From assembly GCA_030562195.1 (NCBI GenBank), contig JAUJPP010000003.1, positions 29,952,602 to 30,016,601 on the forward strand: DNA of 64,000 nucleotides, written 5' to 3'. Positions 1 through 11,114 of this stretch are shown here, piece after piece. Every line of letters starts with the position of its first letter. The stretch's first letter is position 1. A program made the translations under genes and the position numbers. The notes under the pieces were generated by a model. It was not told the DNA's origin and ran no database searches. It was given only the letters and a program-made list of their open reading frames with translations. Source of the stretch: Nipponacmea schrenckii (lineage: Eukaryota > Mollusca > Gastropoda > Lottiidae).

Positions 1-1013
1 AGGTCATGATTTGTAGAAAAAAATATAAACTTGCATGCAGTTCCTTTTCAGCAGCAGTATTTTGAAAAAAAGAAAAACTGCAAATATGAGATTGGACACA
101 AGGATATTCACAACATGCTTAATTGCTGTCGTTTTGTTTTTTTAGTTTAGCCTCTGGTAATATGTAGTGAGGTCAGTTGACCAATTGCCTATTTTGCAAA
201 AATTCAATGATTCAAAAAACTGTGTAAAATACAACAAACTTTAACTTACCTGTGTTTTAAAGGCTTTACCCACAAGCCTGGCATGGGTAAAATGAAAAAA
301 AAAAAGAAAAGAAACAAGCAGAACAGAACAAAAATAATTTCAGAAAAAAAATCAACATCAGGGGTTTCATTATAAGCATCCATATTGAAAAGTTGTTTTC
401 CTACATAGCAAATTGAAATTAGGCCTATTATTAAAACATTATAAGCTTAGACATCTAATTCTATTTGTTTTATAAGGAGGTTTTCTTGAATTTTTTGAGT
501 AGACTATAGAATTATTTTCACACTGTTAGGCATTATAATGGATTTTTAATACAAAAAATTAAACACATATTCACAATGTAACTGATAATCTTAAAATTAA
601 AATGCATTTCAATCTATACCACATCTTAATTCTTAGTATGTCTACATTCAAAGGATGAATGCATGAAAACTTTAAACACAGAAATGTCCAGTGAAATTAA
701 ACCCACTTAGAATGAAATTATCAGTTATATAATAATAAGCCTCATAAAGTAATCTTTTAGGCCTCATTGGCAGACCAGAGGCAAACTACAGACGATATGA
801 CAAAATCGGTTGACAAAAATTGGTCCTTGCAGACAACACTGGACGAAGTCTGCTCCCACAGTGGATCTGCTTTCTAAGATTTCCACCTCCTTATACTCCC
901 ATAATCCACTGTTTCTGAAGGTTCTTTTCAGTGGGAAACAAAAATCCCACTGCGATCTAAACATAGTTCTGTCGATTTAATGCTCATGTACTTGTGTAGT
1001 TTTAGATGGATTG
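1..1013. other. A+T-rich stretch without recognisable gene
   Basis: No open frame here resembles a known protein, and no terminal repeats were seen. The short open frame at 764-964 on the minus strand has no recognisable motif. It is probably intronic or intergenic DNA upstream of the annexin exons. Confidence 0.5.
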
Positions 1014-1262
1014 TACAGTAGAACCTGTATTCAGAGACCACTGAAGGGAATATTCAAAAACAGTTGCTGAATGAAGGTAGTCTCTAATGAGAGGATCTGC
1101 AAGACCATTTTTTTTTGACATTTTAGAAATGATAGGATCTTACTCATTCATGATTTCAATGTCAAAATTCTTTACCGTATATCAATAAAAAATATCATTC
1201 TTTACTTTTATTTTAATTGCCGTTAATCCATTTTAACCTGATAATGTTTTTGTAACAACATC
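1014..1262 (+). repeat. Dispersed repeat, family F (copy 1)
   Basis: It begins ACAGTAGAACCT and carries a 'GAGACCACTGAAGGG' segment. It ends in a stretch (ATTCTTTACTTTTATTTTAATTG) that is nearly repeated near 43856-43880. A third, inverted relative lies at about 50940-51160 and ends in the complement of ACAGTAAAAG. The shared outer end suggests an old DNA-transposon relic. No coding sequence is visible. Confidence 0.45.
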
Positions 1263-1313
1263 CAGTACACAATACAATGCAATCTATCAATATTAACCAG
1301 CAACATGCTAAAA

Positions 1314-2210
1314 AGCAGTTGCCTAGTCAGACATGCCCACTTTAAACTGTATTTTATGGTTTAACACAGGCAGAAACACTAACAATATTTAGGTCTAATC
1401 CAAGTTCTTATCAAAATAAATAAAGTCAAGGACAATAACTCAAATATAGTTCAATTATCATTATTGAATTTGTTCAAAATCTCATCAATAACAAGCGGTT
1501 TCCTAGCAAGATACGTCCATTTTAAAGTATATTTTCTGTTCCAACACAGGCAGAAACTCTATATAGGTCTAATCCAAATTCTCATCAATATAAATGTTCA
1601 TACCAAATTTCTTTCAAATCAGATGAAACCTAGTCACTATTGCATTTAATAGCAAATTTTCATGTGTTTTGTCAAGGGCAGTAACTCAAAAAAAGTTCAT
1701 CGAAAAATTGTCACTATCATATTTGTCCAAAATGTAGTCTCTATCGCTAAAGCCAAATTTGAGGCATTTTGACTAAGTCAAGTGCGATAACTAAAAAAAC
1801 GTTAATAGAAAAATCACCAATTTCGAACTTGTTCAAGATCTCATCAATATAAATGATCACAGCAAGTTTCATTCAAATCCAATGAAACCTGTAGTCTCTA
1901 TTGCGTTCACAAGTCAATTTTGACGCAATTGGATTAAGTGAAGTGTAATAACTCAAAAACTGTTCATCAAAAAAATCGGCAATGGCAATTTTGTCCGAGA
2001 TCTCATCAATATGAACAGCAAGTTTCCTTCAAATCCGATGAAAACTGTAGTTTCTATCGCGTTCACAAGTACATTTTGACAAGTTTTGACTAAGTCAAGT
2101 GCAATAACTCAAAAACCGTTCATTGAAAATCGCCAATTTGGAACTTGTCAGAGATCTCATCAATACAAATGATCACAGCAAGTTTCATTCAAATCCGATG
2201 AAACACCACT
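1314..2210 (-). repeat. Tandem-core element, family B, inverted and decayed
   Basis: This reads as the reverse complement of the B elements at 11115 and 61873. Two copies of the B 3' end (complement of GGGCGTATCTTGCTAGGCAACC) occur at about 1316-1345 and 1497-1525. They are followed by four diverged core units of about 160 bp. The doubled 3' end implies either tandem insertion or a nested copy. No clear 5' end is attached. Confidence 0.7.
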
Positions 2211-3180
2211 CTTAGAGAATGGAAATTAATTGACAATCATATTTTGATTACTTTTAAAAAATTAAAAAAATCAATAAGCCCTAGCCTAGAACTGTACCAG
2301 TCTAGGCAGTAGACCGGACAGTAGACCGATCAGTAGAACTAATCAGGCCTACTAATCATACATGGACATCATTAAAATTTGTCTTGTTTGGGCTAAAACA
2401 ATGATTGTCTAAGATTATCATTACAATTTCAAGTATTTGTCAACTCAATAATGAATATTCACAAACGACAGTTGTGAAGAATATGTGTCTAAACGCCGGC
2501 TGTCATTTGACTACTTTCGATTCTCACAAACTCTCATTGGATGTATTCGATCAAAGTTAGCCAATGGGCACTAGAAACTAACACAAAACTGATTGTGATT
2601 TTCGGTTGAATCTTTTTTCTACCAGATACCTTCCCTCCTTTAGATTTTAGTTACTTTTCAAAGTTTAGATAGGTCCCATAAACAATAATCACACTTACTA
2701 TTTACATAGTCGGCCATGATTGCAGACAACGCTGTAGGACTGCAATAGGTGCCGTGCCCCCTATATCAAGGAAAGACAACTCGCGAGTTTGGTTCCCTAT
2801 TGGTTACAAAACCAGAAGTGAACATTGAATAACAAAATTGTAGATACCATTGGGTTGAAATAATCAAGGGCAATTTTCAACCAAAATTTAAAGAAAAGTA
2901 AAATGGAAATTCAAAAATTTCCTTGCATACTTTTTTGCGCAATCATTTACTGTTCCCAGAAGTACTAAAATTATACAAATGAGATTTAACCCTGCAGTCC
3001 CATTTTTATATGCCCACATTATAATGTGCACCATAAAACTAATAATAATGATTGAACATCCAAACCAATCATGAAGAAGATAATGGTGATCACAGTTTAA
3101 ATTAATAAGCTGGATTCTAATGACAGGATACAAAGTGAGTCAAATCCAAAATAAAAAACACTGTCATATAAAAAAACATT
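2211..3180. other. Gap without gene; short B-type 5' end at about 3003-3030
   Basis: No gene is recognisable. At 3003-3030 the motif TTTTATATGCCCACATTATAATGTG matches the 5' hairpin end of family B and then stops abruptly, so it is a truncated end or a solo remnant. The rest is unique-looking A+T-rich DNA. Confidence 0.5.
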
Positions 3181-3186
3181 TTTTTT

Positions 3187-3226
3187 CAACGTTTCCCTCT
3201 AATACAATAGAGCTTCCTCAGGGAGG
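3187..3226 (-). ncRNA. Hammerhead-like motif at Penelope 3' end
   Basis: On the minus strand the order is CTGAGGA, AG, a CTCTA/TAGAG hairpin, then GAAAC and GTTG. The CUGANGA and GAAA boxes around a short stem II are the core layout of hammerhead ribozymes, which are known in Penelope-like elements. The stem II junction here is imperfect, so activity is doubtful. A second copy lies at 11065-11104 on the other strand. Confidence 0.5.
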
Positions 3227-3394
3227 GCTAAATACAAAATGAAGGGAAAAAGACAGTTAGTACAAAAATTACGACGTCATAATGCTAATGACCTCACCAG
3301 TCCTACATAACAACATTGATAACAAAATTTCATCAATGGAAAAGTACCAAAATTTTAAAGAGAGTGTTGATCTAAATTATAGTAAGGCCTATTG

Positions 3395-3758
3395 TTATTT
3401 GGAAAAGTTTTTCAGGCTGTCAGGATTATGTTCATTTAAGCCATTAGGCCACACAGTATTCAGTCTATGTATCCAGAATGACTCTGCCAAATCTAATTTA
3501 TGTTTGTCTTCATGGTATATTTTCTGAAGGATAGTCCAAGTTAAGGAATGACCTGGAATGTTAAAATGTGGAGCCACTCTAGGTGCTTTACCATCTTTCT
3601 TTAATTTTATGTTTGAACGATGCTTATTAAGTCTTACACTAAATGAAGTAACAGTTTGCCCTACATATTGAATTCCACATTCCGAACATGTTAAACAATA
3701 AATCACATAATTGGATGTGCAATTAACAGCATCTTTGATGAAAAACACTCTGGAGTCT
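3395..3758 (-). pseudogene. Penelope GIY-YIG endonuclease domain, C-terminal segment
   Basis: This is the C-terminal endonuclease half of the Penelope polyprotein. The segment has the GIY-YIG core as NYVIYCLTC followed by GIQYVGQT. It also has the arginine-containing stretch SVRLNKHRS and the downstream HFNIPGH and ESFWIHRLNT motifs typical of the retroelement type, and it ends at a stop at 3395. The frame is open up to the Harbinger insertion at 3762 and continues in register from the cysteine-rich linker beyond it (9771-9864), so the insertion split one reading frame. The enzyme would have nicked target DNA for reverse transcription. A near-identical C-terminal copy lies at 10718-10900 on the plus strand. 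Confidence 0.88.
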
Positions 3759-3761
3759 TTA

Positions 3762-3808
3762 AGGAGCACTCACAACGCAAGCGTCACGACAACGTAGCGA
3801 CAAAACGT
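3762..3808 (+). repeat. Left terminal inverted repeat of the Harbinger element
   Basis: 47 bp matching the complement of 9721-9767 except at positions 14 and 35. The sequence outside is TTA. Confidence 0.95.
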
Positions 3809-4009
3809 TTTGACGTTCTGATTAGAAACCCTTTACTTAACGTTGATCCACTCACACTGGACGCGTAACTACAAAACGACATCGTTCTGTCGCGCGTCAA
3901 ACGTCAAGCGATTAGAAAAGGTTTCTATTCGAACGCGACACGTCGTCTGCTATCACAGTATTAACCAATCAAAATTGAGGAAATTTCCTTCATCACCAAT
4001 GTAAACAAA

Positions 4010-5747
4010 ATGGATGATAAATTTTCCGAAAAGTTAATTTTTTTAGTTCAAAATCATCCCATTTTATACGACAAGTCCAATCCGAAATATAAAGATCATG
4101 TTCAGAAAGATATCGTTTGGGGCATTATTTCTGCCGAACTTGGTTCATCCGAAGGTAGGTAGATCTTTTTTTTTTTTTAACTCAATTAGATCTAAATAGA
4201 AAATCTACGGTACGTGGATGTGACACCGTGCCGTGCGCCGTACTTTTTTGTTGTTGTTGTCTTTGCATTTATTTTTATTGACAGATTAGCGCCCAGCAAA
4301 TGCTAAAATATGAAAAATAAATTTCTAGGCTATTATATATGCCCATATAAGAATTTCTTCTATTTCATTAATATATTCTTATTCCAGATTTCGTCATGAA
4401 AAAATGGAAATCAATCAGAGATTGTTACACAAGGAAACTGAGGGAGGTGAAATCAACTAAGAGTGGACAAGCAGCAGATGCCTGTGTGCCCTATAAATTT
4501 GGGAAACAGCTTGAATTTTTAAACAGATTTATTGCAAATAGAAGGTATGTGCCTGATTTTATTCAACTGATCAATAGAAATCATACTTGGAAATATTGAT
4601 AGCCTACCGGGTACATGAGCTTGAAAAATGCACAATACAAGTAATGGTAACCTTATAATATATCATTTATCATAAATTCTTTGATTAGTAGGAAATTCTA
4701 TAGCTCTTGCGAAAAAACGACCTTATGGTTGTTCTACACTAGAACATATAAATTACTATTTTCTTCTTTTCAGCACTGTGTCGAATTTCCCTTCATTTGA
4801 GGATACATGTACCGGTACTGAAGAATCTGAGGTAGTGGAGGAAACTCAGGAGAGTACACTTGAGACTCTTACTGAAACTCAAACTGATATAAGTAAGTAG
4901 TTATGAAAATAATATCATCTATAATATTTTCTATATTTATATGATTGTTAAAGTAAACAGATGTAACAAATCCTTATGTTGGTCATACTCGGAGTGAAAA
5001 TACATGCAATTTTTTTGTTTAATCTTTTCTGCAGTTCAAAGAGTTTCAACTGAGTTTAAAGTTTGTATGATGTGCTTTACCTCATTTCTTTTTTAGATAA
5101 TAAAGATGATCAACAAGGGCCAGTACCAAGTAAGAGAAGCAGAAAAGATTCCGCAGCTGACCGAGTCATTGATTACCTAAAATCAAAGCCGTCAAAGGAG
5201 AGAAACCCAGACGAACTGTTCTTACTAAGTCTGGTACCAACTTTCTCCAGATTGACTGAACACCAAAAAGGTAAAATAATTTTAATTGATGTAATCTTGA
5301 ACTCATATGCAATGCTGTGTTAAGATTTAATGAGTGGACCCCAACAGACAATATGCCCACCAGGATAGAAGCATGCAACAAATATAGGATTGTATTTGTG
5401 AAAGAACTAGGATATCTATCACATGCAATGAATTTTGGCTCGTTAAAGGAGAGTAACTCACAAACCACATCCATCTTCATTTAAATAGGATCAAAATTGT
5501 CTCATCCCAAAGTCAATTTTTCTGTCTTATTAATTAATGTCAGTATTTTAAATTTGTTTGTTCATGTGGCCCACTGTTGCACTAATTTTTTTTCGATTTC
5601 AAGTTCCATACATTATGCTTTGTTCGATTCCTAAGGTTTCTGTAATGATTAAAATTGACTTTTTTTTTTTCAGCTGTTGCTAAGATAAATATTCAAAAAA
5701 CTTTATTGGATATAGAATTTAATGAATCTTGCACAACTCAAGAATGA
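4010..5747 (+). CDS. MADF-BESS DNA-binding protein of the Harbinger element (5 exons)
   Basis: The exons I infer are 4010-4154, 4388-4544, 4774-4892, 5097-5270 and 5674-5747, all with GT/AG borders and compatible phases. They give a 222-residue frame with no stop. The N-terminal part (residues about 5-100) is a MADF (Myb/SANT-like) domain: LIFLVQNHPILYDKSNPKYK, later MKKWKSIRDCYTRKLREV. A Glu/Thr-rich linker and a basic PSKRSRKD stretch follow. The C-terminus is a BESS motif (FLLSLVPTF then KINIQKTLLDIEF). In this superfamily the partner protein binds the transposon ends and helps bring the transposase to DNA in the nucleus. The start ATG at 4010 opens directly into the MADF fold. Unlike its convergent neighbour it looks undamaged. 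A host MADF gene is less likely because it lies inside the inverted repeats. Confidence 0.9.
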
Positions 5748-5934
5748 AATAAATTTGTATTGTTTTGAAGTGGTTTTGTGTAAATTAAAAACAATGGCCA
5801 TTGTCTGTGATTCAAAGCAGTTTCAACATGTTTGGGTTGACCACCCCCTCCCCCCTCCCCCTTTGAGTCTCCCTATGAATACATTTTTTATGGCATACAG
5901 TGATATCTAAAGAACATGAATTTCGTATCTTTAT

Positions 5935-8900
5935 TTAATCTTCTGTAACGAAGAGAGAATTTTGCCAGCTAACAGTGCCTTCATTATTAAAATAATATTT
6001 AAACTTCTCTCGAATATCCATTGCTGTTCGGCCTGATCGATTCGATGAAACTTGAGAGACATTGCTGAATGTTGGTTTTTGTTGAGGCATTTGATTTTCT
6101 TCTTCAGGGCGATTCCTTCTCAAAAAGTTATGAAGCACACAAGTGGCTTTTACTATTTTCTCGACCTAAAAGTATAAAAAAAAAACAAAAAAAAACAAAA
6201 AAACGTTTACGATAAAATGAAATCAGACAAATAAACTTTCTAAGCCGGCTGGTTCATAAATTTCAAGAATTTTCCAATCTGACTTGCATGACTCATGTTT
6301 ATATAAAACTGACATTGTGATTATTATTTAACTTTTGCTAAAACAAATATTTTACTGATGCTCCATATAACATTGCACAAATCAATTTTTGATTTTATAC
6401 TTTTTAAAATTCTTTCAATTTTCAATTATGCTTTTAGTAAACAAATAAATATTACAAATTAAAAGTTTTTATTTTGGCAAAAGTAAAATGAAAAACAAAA
6501 TTTGAAAGTAAATTTTAAAAAATGTAAAATCAAAATTGAACTGTGCAACATTATATGGAACTGCTGACAAAATGTTATCTTACTGTAGATGGTTTCTGTG
6601 CCATTACTCTTTTGAAAGCGATTAGCCAAAATTCCAAAAGCATTTTCAGAAACTCTCCTGGCTCTACTTAGCCTATAATTGAAGATCTGAAAGATGGATT
6701 AAAACACCTAAAAGCTACATTTGAAAATTTATATCAATTTTAGCAATACATGTATTTTGCAATTAGATTTTATTAAAAGAGCAGATGCAAAAAAAGCAGT
6801 ACACCCACTTGCAGCATGTAATAAATTAAGCATTGGAGTCTGATTTAACAAAGGGGCAAGAATTCAAGATCTCAATGATGATAAAACATATTACAATTCT
6901 ATGGATGACAAAAACGGTAATTTTTATAATTATGCATTTTCAGACAGAGTTCACTGACCGATTTCAGAATACAATAAGCTTTGTGAAATCCAAATATATT
7001 TCGTGTAAGGCTTTTGAGAGAAAAAACTGAAAAATCGGGTTAATAATGGTCTAACATTACACACAATTATATGAAGAAAATTTACCTTCTCTTCCAGTGA
7101 AAGCTTTCTTCCCGGATAAGGTCGTAATATGTTTTCTCTAAGTGGGAATGCTTCATCCCCAACGAAAACATATGGAAGAGTACCAACACCAGGAATTCGA
7201 TTTGGTGGAGGTATCTGTAGGGTGTTATTAAGGAGATTCTTCCCTATGTTTGATTGGGAGAGCAACCCACCATCACTTGATGAACCATATCCACCAATGT
7301 CAACTGCCAGAAATCTGTAATTGGCATCCACAAAGGCCAATAAAACAATAGAGAAGAAACCTGAAATGATTTGATGATAAATAAACCAAAACTATTGAAA
7401 CATTTCAATTTGAACAGAAGATGCTTTATCACTGATCAATTTTTAAAACGAAATTGTAAATACATTGGAGCTCATTATGAAATTCTGCCATGGCAATTTC
7501 TTTGTAATAATAATATGGTAAATTTAATTAATCAAAAATTCCATTTAATTGTAAAGATATGAATTCTAAAATGCACACCTACCTTTGTAATTAAAAAACT
7601 GTGACCCACTTTTTGATGGTGCCTTTATATGTATGTGCTTGCCATCAATGGCCCCTATACAATTTGGGAACTGCCATTTTTCCTGAAATCTACAAAGAAT
7701 AGAATCTGAATAATAATAATCTCAAGATAATATAAATCAAGAGTAGAACAATGTCCTAGATCATTTATATTGACTAATTTTCTCCTGCCAGTAGTGTCGG
7801 CTAGTGTCAAAAACAGATTTATAAGATCAACATAGTAAACTTTAGACTCATCATCAACCTATTAACTCTAAGCTTTTAGTCTTTGCCCAAAGACTTATTT
7901 ATTTCTTTAAGCTCCACTATGATGGTTACTGTTGCGGGTGTCGCTAATGAGGCAGGGCACGCTTACCCTTCTGAAACACATGTTGCCATTCTACAACTGG
8001 GTTTGTCAACTTGACTGTCCTTTCAAAGATTCCACATAGCATATATTTATTATTATCTCTGCATTTGTTATTATAGGAAACTTATTGACTATATTCAAAT
8101 CATAATGCACTCATGAAAGATGTTCTCAATATGTTTTGGTTTAATCTAAGTATTATTATTATTGTAAATATGGTCAAACATAAATTGATTACCCTTTAGC
8201 TATCTCGATCCAATCATCTGTATTAGGCACAGGCATTTCTTTTTCCCTCATCACATCCCAAATAGCATCACATGTTTCTTGGATTAATTCTACGATGGTA
8301 GATTGACCAACCCTGTAACTAAATGCCAGGCTTTGGTAACTGTCACCAGAGGCTAAAAATCTGGAAAGAAAAATTAATAAGCTTATATACATGTAATTGA
8401 TTATTTAATTTCATTAAAGATTCTTTTCGTTTATATTTGTTTATTGAAAGAATGTTAATTAATATTTAATACAAACATATTGTTTCATTTGATTGAATAC
8501 CAAAAACTAAACTGTATTGCTCCAGAAGAAAGATGATGTGTCAAATACTCAAATAAGCATAATAAGGCATATACAGTATATTTATCATATATGCACATTA
8601 TCATGTCTTCATGAGTAAAATATTAAGTAACAAATTTTAACTTGAAGGTAAAACATTCCAACATCAATACAAACAGGACCTTCCATGCACCTGAAAGAAT
8701 AAAACAACAAATACAAGAATGTAAGAAACAAAATGATACAAGCAACAAAAGTCAAATTTAAAACAAAAGTAAGCTGTATAAACCTTGTCAAATTATCTTT
8801 ACAAACCTCAGGCAGATTGCCAATCTTTCATCTGGGTAAATTGGCCTTCTATAATTCGTGGTCTGTTTATAAATTTTAGGCGCAACAAGACCTAAAATTT

Positions 8901-9628
8901 CTTCAAATTCACTTGGCGTAAATCTGAATTAAAATTTAAATAAGATGGAATGCCTACAAAGTACCATAGTCATATTTATTATGAATATGATTTAATCTAC
9001 TCTAGAATTAGATTGACTTGCTACAAAAGTACAACACAAGATTAGCTAGATTCAAAGATATTTAATTAATATAACTCTTAAGGCCTAAATTATTTTACTT
9101 TAAATCAATCAATTTAAGACGCTACCAGTACCAGAGCTCTTGCTCTATTCTAGATCTTAAATATAATAGATCTACTAGGCCTAGATCTAATAATATAAAA
9201 AAAGTATACTATAAATAATTAAAATTTTAATAGAGTACTAACTAGCTAGACCGCTACAGTACAGTACTAGGCTGGCTAAGTTAAAGTACTTTTTACTTAA
9301 GTACACTAGCTATAAGAATGTAGGCCTAATGCTAGATCTAATTGTATCTATTGTATTACTAGACAGTAGACTAGTACTAGGCCTAGCCTAGTGTATTAGC
9401 CTAGATCTAGTAATACTATTCTAACCTGAAATATGTCACAAATCGGTCACTATCCAATTGAAGTTCTTAAACTAGACGATGAAATTCGCCTAAATTATGC
9501 CTCTGTGCTTTCGTCTCATGAACCCAAATGTTTCTATTGGGTTGGTCAACTAATGTTAATAGAAGTAAAGCCTCTTCTTCTTCTTCATCATCTGAATCGG
9601 AGCCCAAGCAGATGTATTTTGACGCCAT
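5935..9628 (-). pseudogene. HARBI1-like DDE transposase, 7 exons, two disabling lesions
   Basis: Inferred exons: 9628-9426, 8923-8807, 8360-8193, 7689-7583, 7360-7086, 6686-6584 and 6165-5935, all with GT/AG introns. The product would be about 400 residues, normal for HARBI1 transposases. Visible landmarks are TPSEFEEIL, a helix-turn-helix-like region (SLAFSYRVGQSTI), the first catalytic Asp in GAIDGKH, the second in a GGYGSSSDGG segment, the Glu in RRVSENAFGIL, and the terminal CVLHNFLRR. Two lesions are seen. One is an in-frame TAA in exon 1, at about 9469-9471. The other is a one-base excess in exon 6, which leaves 103 bases where the phases need 102. Either would stop production of a full transposase unless they are sequencing errors. 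Confidence 0.9.
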
Positions 9629-9720
9629 CTTTACTGACCTTGTTTATCTTCCGGTTCAAATGTGACGTCACAATAACACGCAGCGCGTTCAGTGTGAGTG
9701 TCTGTCGCACTCGTGTCGCT

Positions 9721-9767
9721 ACGTTTTGTCGCAACGTTGTCGTGACGCTTGCGGTGTGAGTGCTCCT
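9721..9767 (-). repeat. Right terminal inverted repeat of the Harbinger element
   Basis: Complement of 3762-3808 with two mismatches, followed by the TTA target duplication at 9768-9770. The adjoining 9629-9720 is G+C-richer DNA with repeated CGTTTTGTCGC-like words that resemble the inverted repeat. It may hold subterminal binding sites. Confidence 0.93.
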
Positions 9768-9770
9768 TTA

Positions 9771-10590
9771 CTTGTTATTGTATTGGTGGTATTGATGGTG
9801 TCACATGCTTTACATGGAGGTCTTCGTTGTAAGCAAGGTTCGCATCCCCAAGTATCTACATTCGTAGGCCTATCACTTTTATTCGTAATTTATTAGCGTG
9901 AAGGATGTCACCAATAGTCTTGTTTCTTTTTTCTGCCATGATGATCTTACTTTTGTTCATAACTCTCTTCATTCTTTCACTGGTATCTAATAATGTTTTA
10001 TCTTTAGCCATATTTCTGATGTTAGGTTGACGAGGATTGTATTTTGTAACCCAGGGTATGATCTTTTTGTTGCTGTCATTGTCCTTTATATTGGTCTTAT
10101 AGTGAAGGAGTTCTTGACGAGTTTGAAGTTGAACTTTATTGCAAGCATTCTTTATTGTTTTATTTTTATATCCACAACTTTTAAGGTAAGAAAATTTCTT
10201 AAGATTGGCCGAAGTCCACTCAGGTTTGCTACAAATTCTCTTAATACGAAGAGCCCCACTGTATGGTATAGAATTAAAAATATGTTTAGGATGACAACTG
10301 CTTAGTGGTAAATAGTGATGGGTGTCTGTAGCTTTAGAAAATAAATCAGTTTCTAAATGATCCTCTTCTCTAATCACATTAACATCTAGGAAGGACACAC
10401 ATTTTTCACTAATATTCATGGTGAATTTGATAGTAGGGTGTTGATTATTTAGAAGAGTCAGAAAGTTAGTACAATCTTCATTGGATAGCGAAGATATAGC
10501 CCAAATATCATCAATGAAACGAAAATTAATGTCTGGTTTATTTGCCAGTGGAATCAAAAACTTTTTTATCCAATATGACATGAAAATGTT
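9771..10590 (-). pseudogene. Penelope-like reverse transcriptase, C-terminal part, and Cys-rich linker
   Basis: A long frame at 10581-9856 carries the RT catalytic box FRFIDDIWAI and SEKCVSFLDVNV. It continues with the thumb region and KIIPWVTKYNP, and ends at a TAG. In the next frame, 9864-9771 encodes a linker with paired cysteines (WGCEPC, then RRPPCKAC) that leads into the GIY-YIG domain beyond the transposon. This RT-linker-endonuclease order is that of Penelope-like polyproteins. The fingers and the first palm motifs are missing, because the sequence switches at about 10590-10599 into an inverted copy of the element's own 3' end. A one-base shift near 9865 separates RT from linker. Confidence 0.9.
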
Positions 10591-10598
10591 GGCATACG

Positions 10599-11110
10599 TT
10601 TAACATGTTCGGAATGTGGAATTCAATATGTAGGGCAAACTGTTACTTCATTTAGTGTAAGACTTAATAAGCATTGTATAAAAACATAAAATTAAAAAAG
10701 ATGGTAAAGCACCTAGAGTGGCTCCACATTTTAACATTCCAGGTCATTCCTTAACTTGGACTATCCTTCAGAAAATATACCATGAAGACAAACATAAATT
10801 AGATTTGGCAGAGTCATTCTGGATAATTAAACTGAATACTGTGTGGCCTAATGGCTTAAATGCACATAATCCTGTCAGCCTGAAAAACTTTTCCAAATAA
10901 CTATAGGCCTTACTATAATTTAGATCAACACTCTCTTTAAAATTTTGGTACTTTTCCATTGATGAAATTTTGTTATCAATGTTGTTATGTAGGACTGGTG
11001 AGGTCATTAGCATTATGACGTCATAATTTTTGTACTGTCTTTTTCTCTTCATTTTGTATTTAGCCCTCCCTGAGGAAGCTCTATTATATTAGAGGGAAAC
11101 GTTGGAAAAA
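10599..11110 (+). repeat. Inverted second copy of the Penelope 3' end
   Basis: This is the reverse-complement counterpart of 3182-3693. It starts inside the GIY-YIG region (complement of TGTTCGGAATGTGG near 3675) and includes a 60-codon open frame at 10718-10900 nearly identical to the left copy. It ends with the hammerhead-like motif. Such an arrangement is common in Penelope-like insertions. The two arms would form a long inverted repeat once the Harbinger element is removed. Confidence 0.9.
11065..11104 (+). ncRNA. Hammerhead-like motif, second Penelope end
   Basis: CTGAGGA, a CTCTA/TAGAG hairpin and GAAACGTTGG in order, as at 3187-3226 but on the plus strand. Only the loop differs. Confidence 0.5.
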
Positions 11111-11114
11111 AATG

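Larger units (their letters stand above)
3762..9767. mobile_element. PIF/Harbinger DNA transposon, 6006 bp, two genes
   Basis: The ends AGGAGCACTCAC and GTGAGTGCTCCT form 47-bp terminal inverted repeats with two mismatches. They are flanked by the direct duplication TTA (3759-3761 and 9768-9770), the 3-bp target duplication typical of PIF/Harbinger. Inside, a MADF-BESS gene (+) and a HARBI1-like transposase gene (-) converge, with stops 187 bp apart. This two-gene layout (transposase plus a DNA-binding partner) is classic for the superfamily. It inserted into the Penelope-like element. The gap at 3809-4009 and the introns hold nothing else I recognise. Confidence 0.95.
3182..11110 (-). mobile_element. 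Penelope-like retroelement, split by a Harbinger transposon
   Basis: Reading on the minus strand, a 5'-truncated Penelope-type reverse transcriptase (about 10590-9866) runs into a cysteine-rich linker (about 9864-9771). It then resumes beyond the Harbinger insertion as a GIY-YIG endonuclease (3758-3395) and a 3' end near 3182. An inverted second copy of the 3' end occupies 10599-11110. RT plus C-terminal GIY-YIG and terminal copies in either orientation are hallmarks of Penelope-like elements. The copy is dead: the RT N-terminus is missing, there is a frameshift near 9865, and the gene is interrupted. Confidence 0.9.

Noticed and set aside
3282..3527. Plus-strand open frame of 81 codons near the Penelope end
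   Set aside because: Antisense shadow of the GIY-YIG gene; the mirrored copy at 10768-11052 behaves the same way.
9426..9630. Possible upstream annexin exon on the plus strand (an open frame at 9433-9759 with GATGAA)
   Set aside because: It is the complement of transposase exon 1 inside the Harbinger inverted repeats and lacks any annexin motif.
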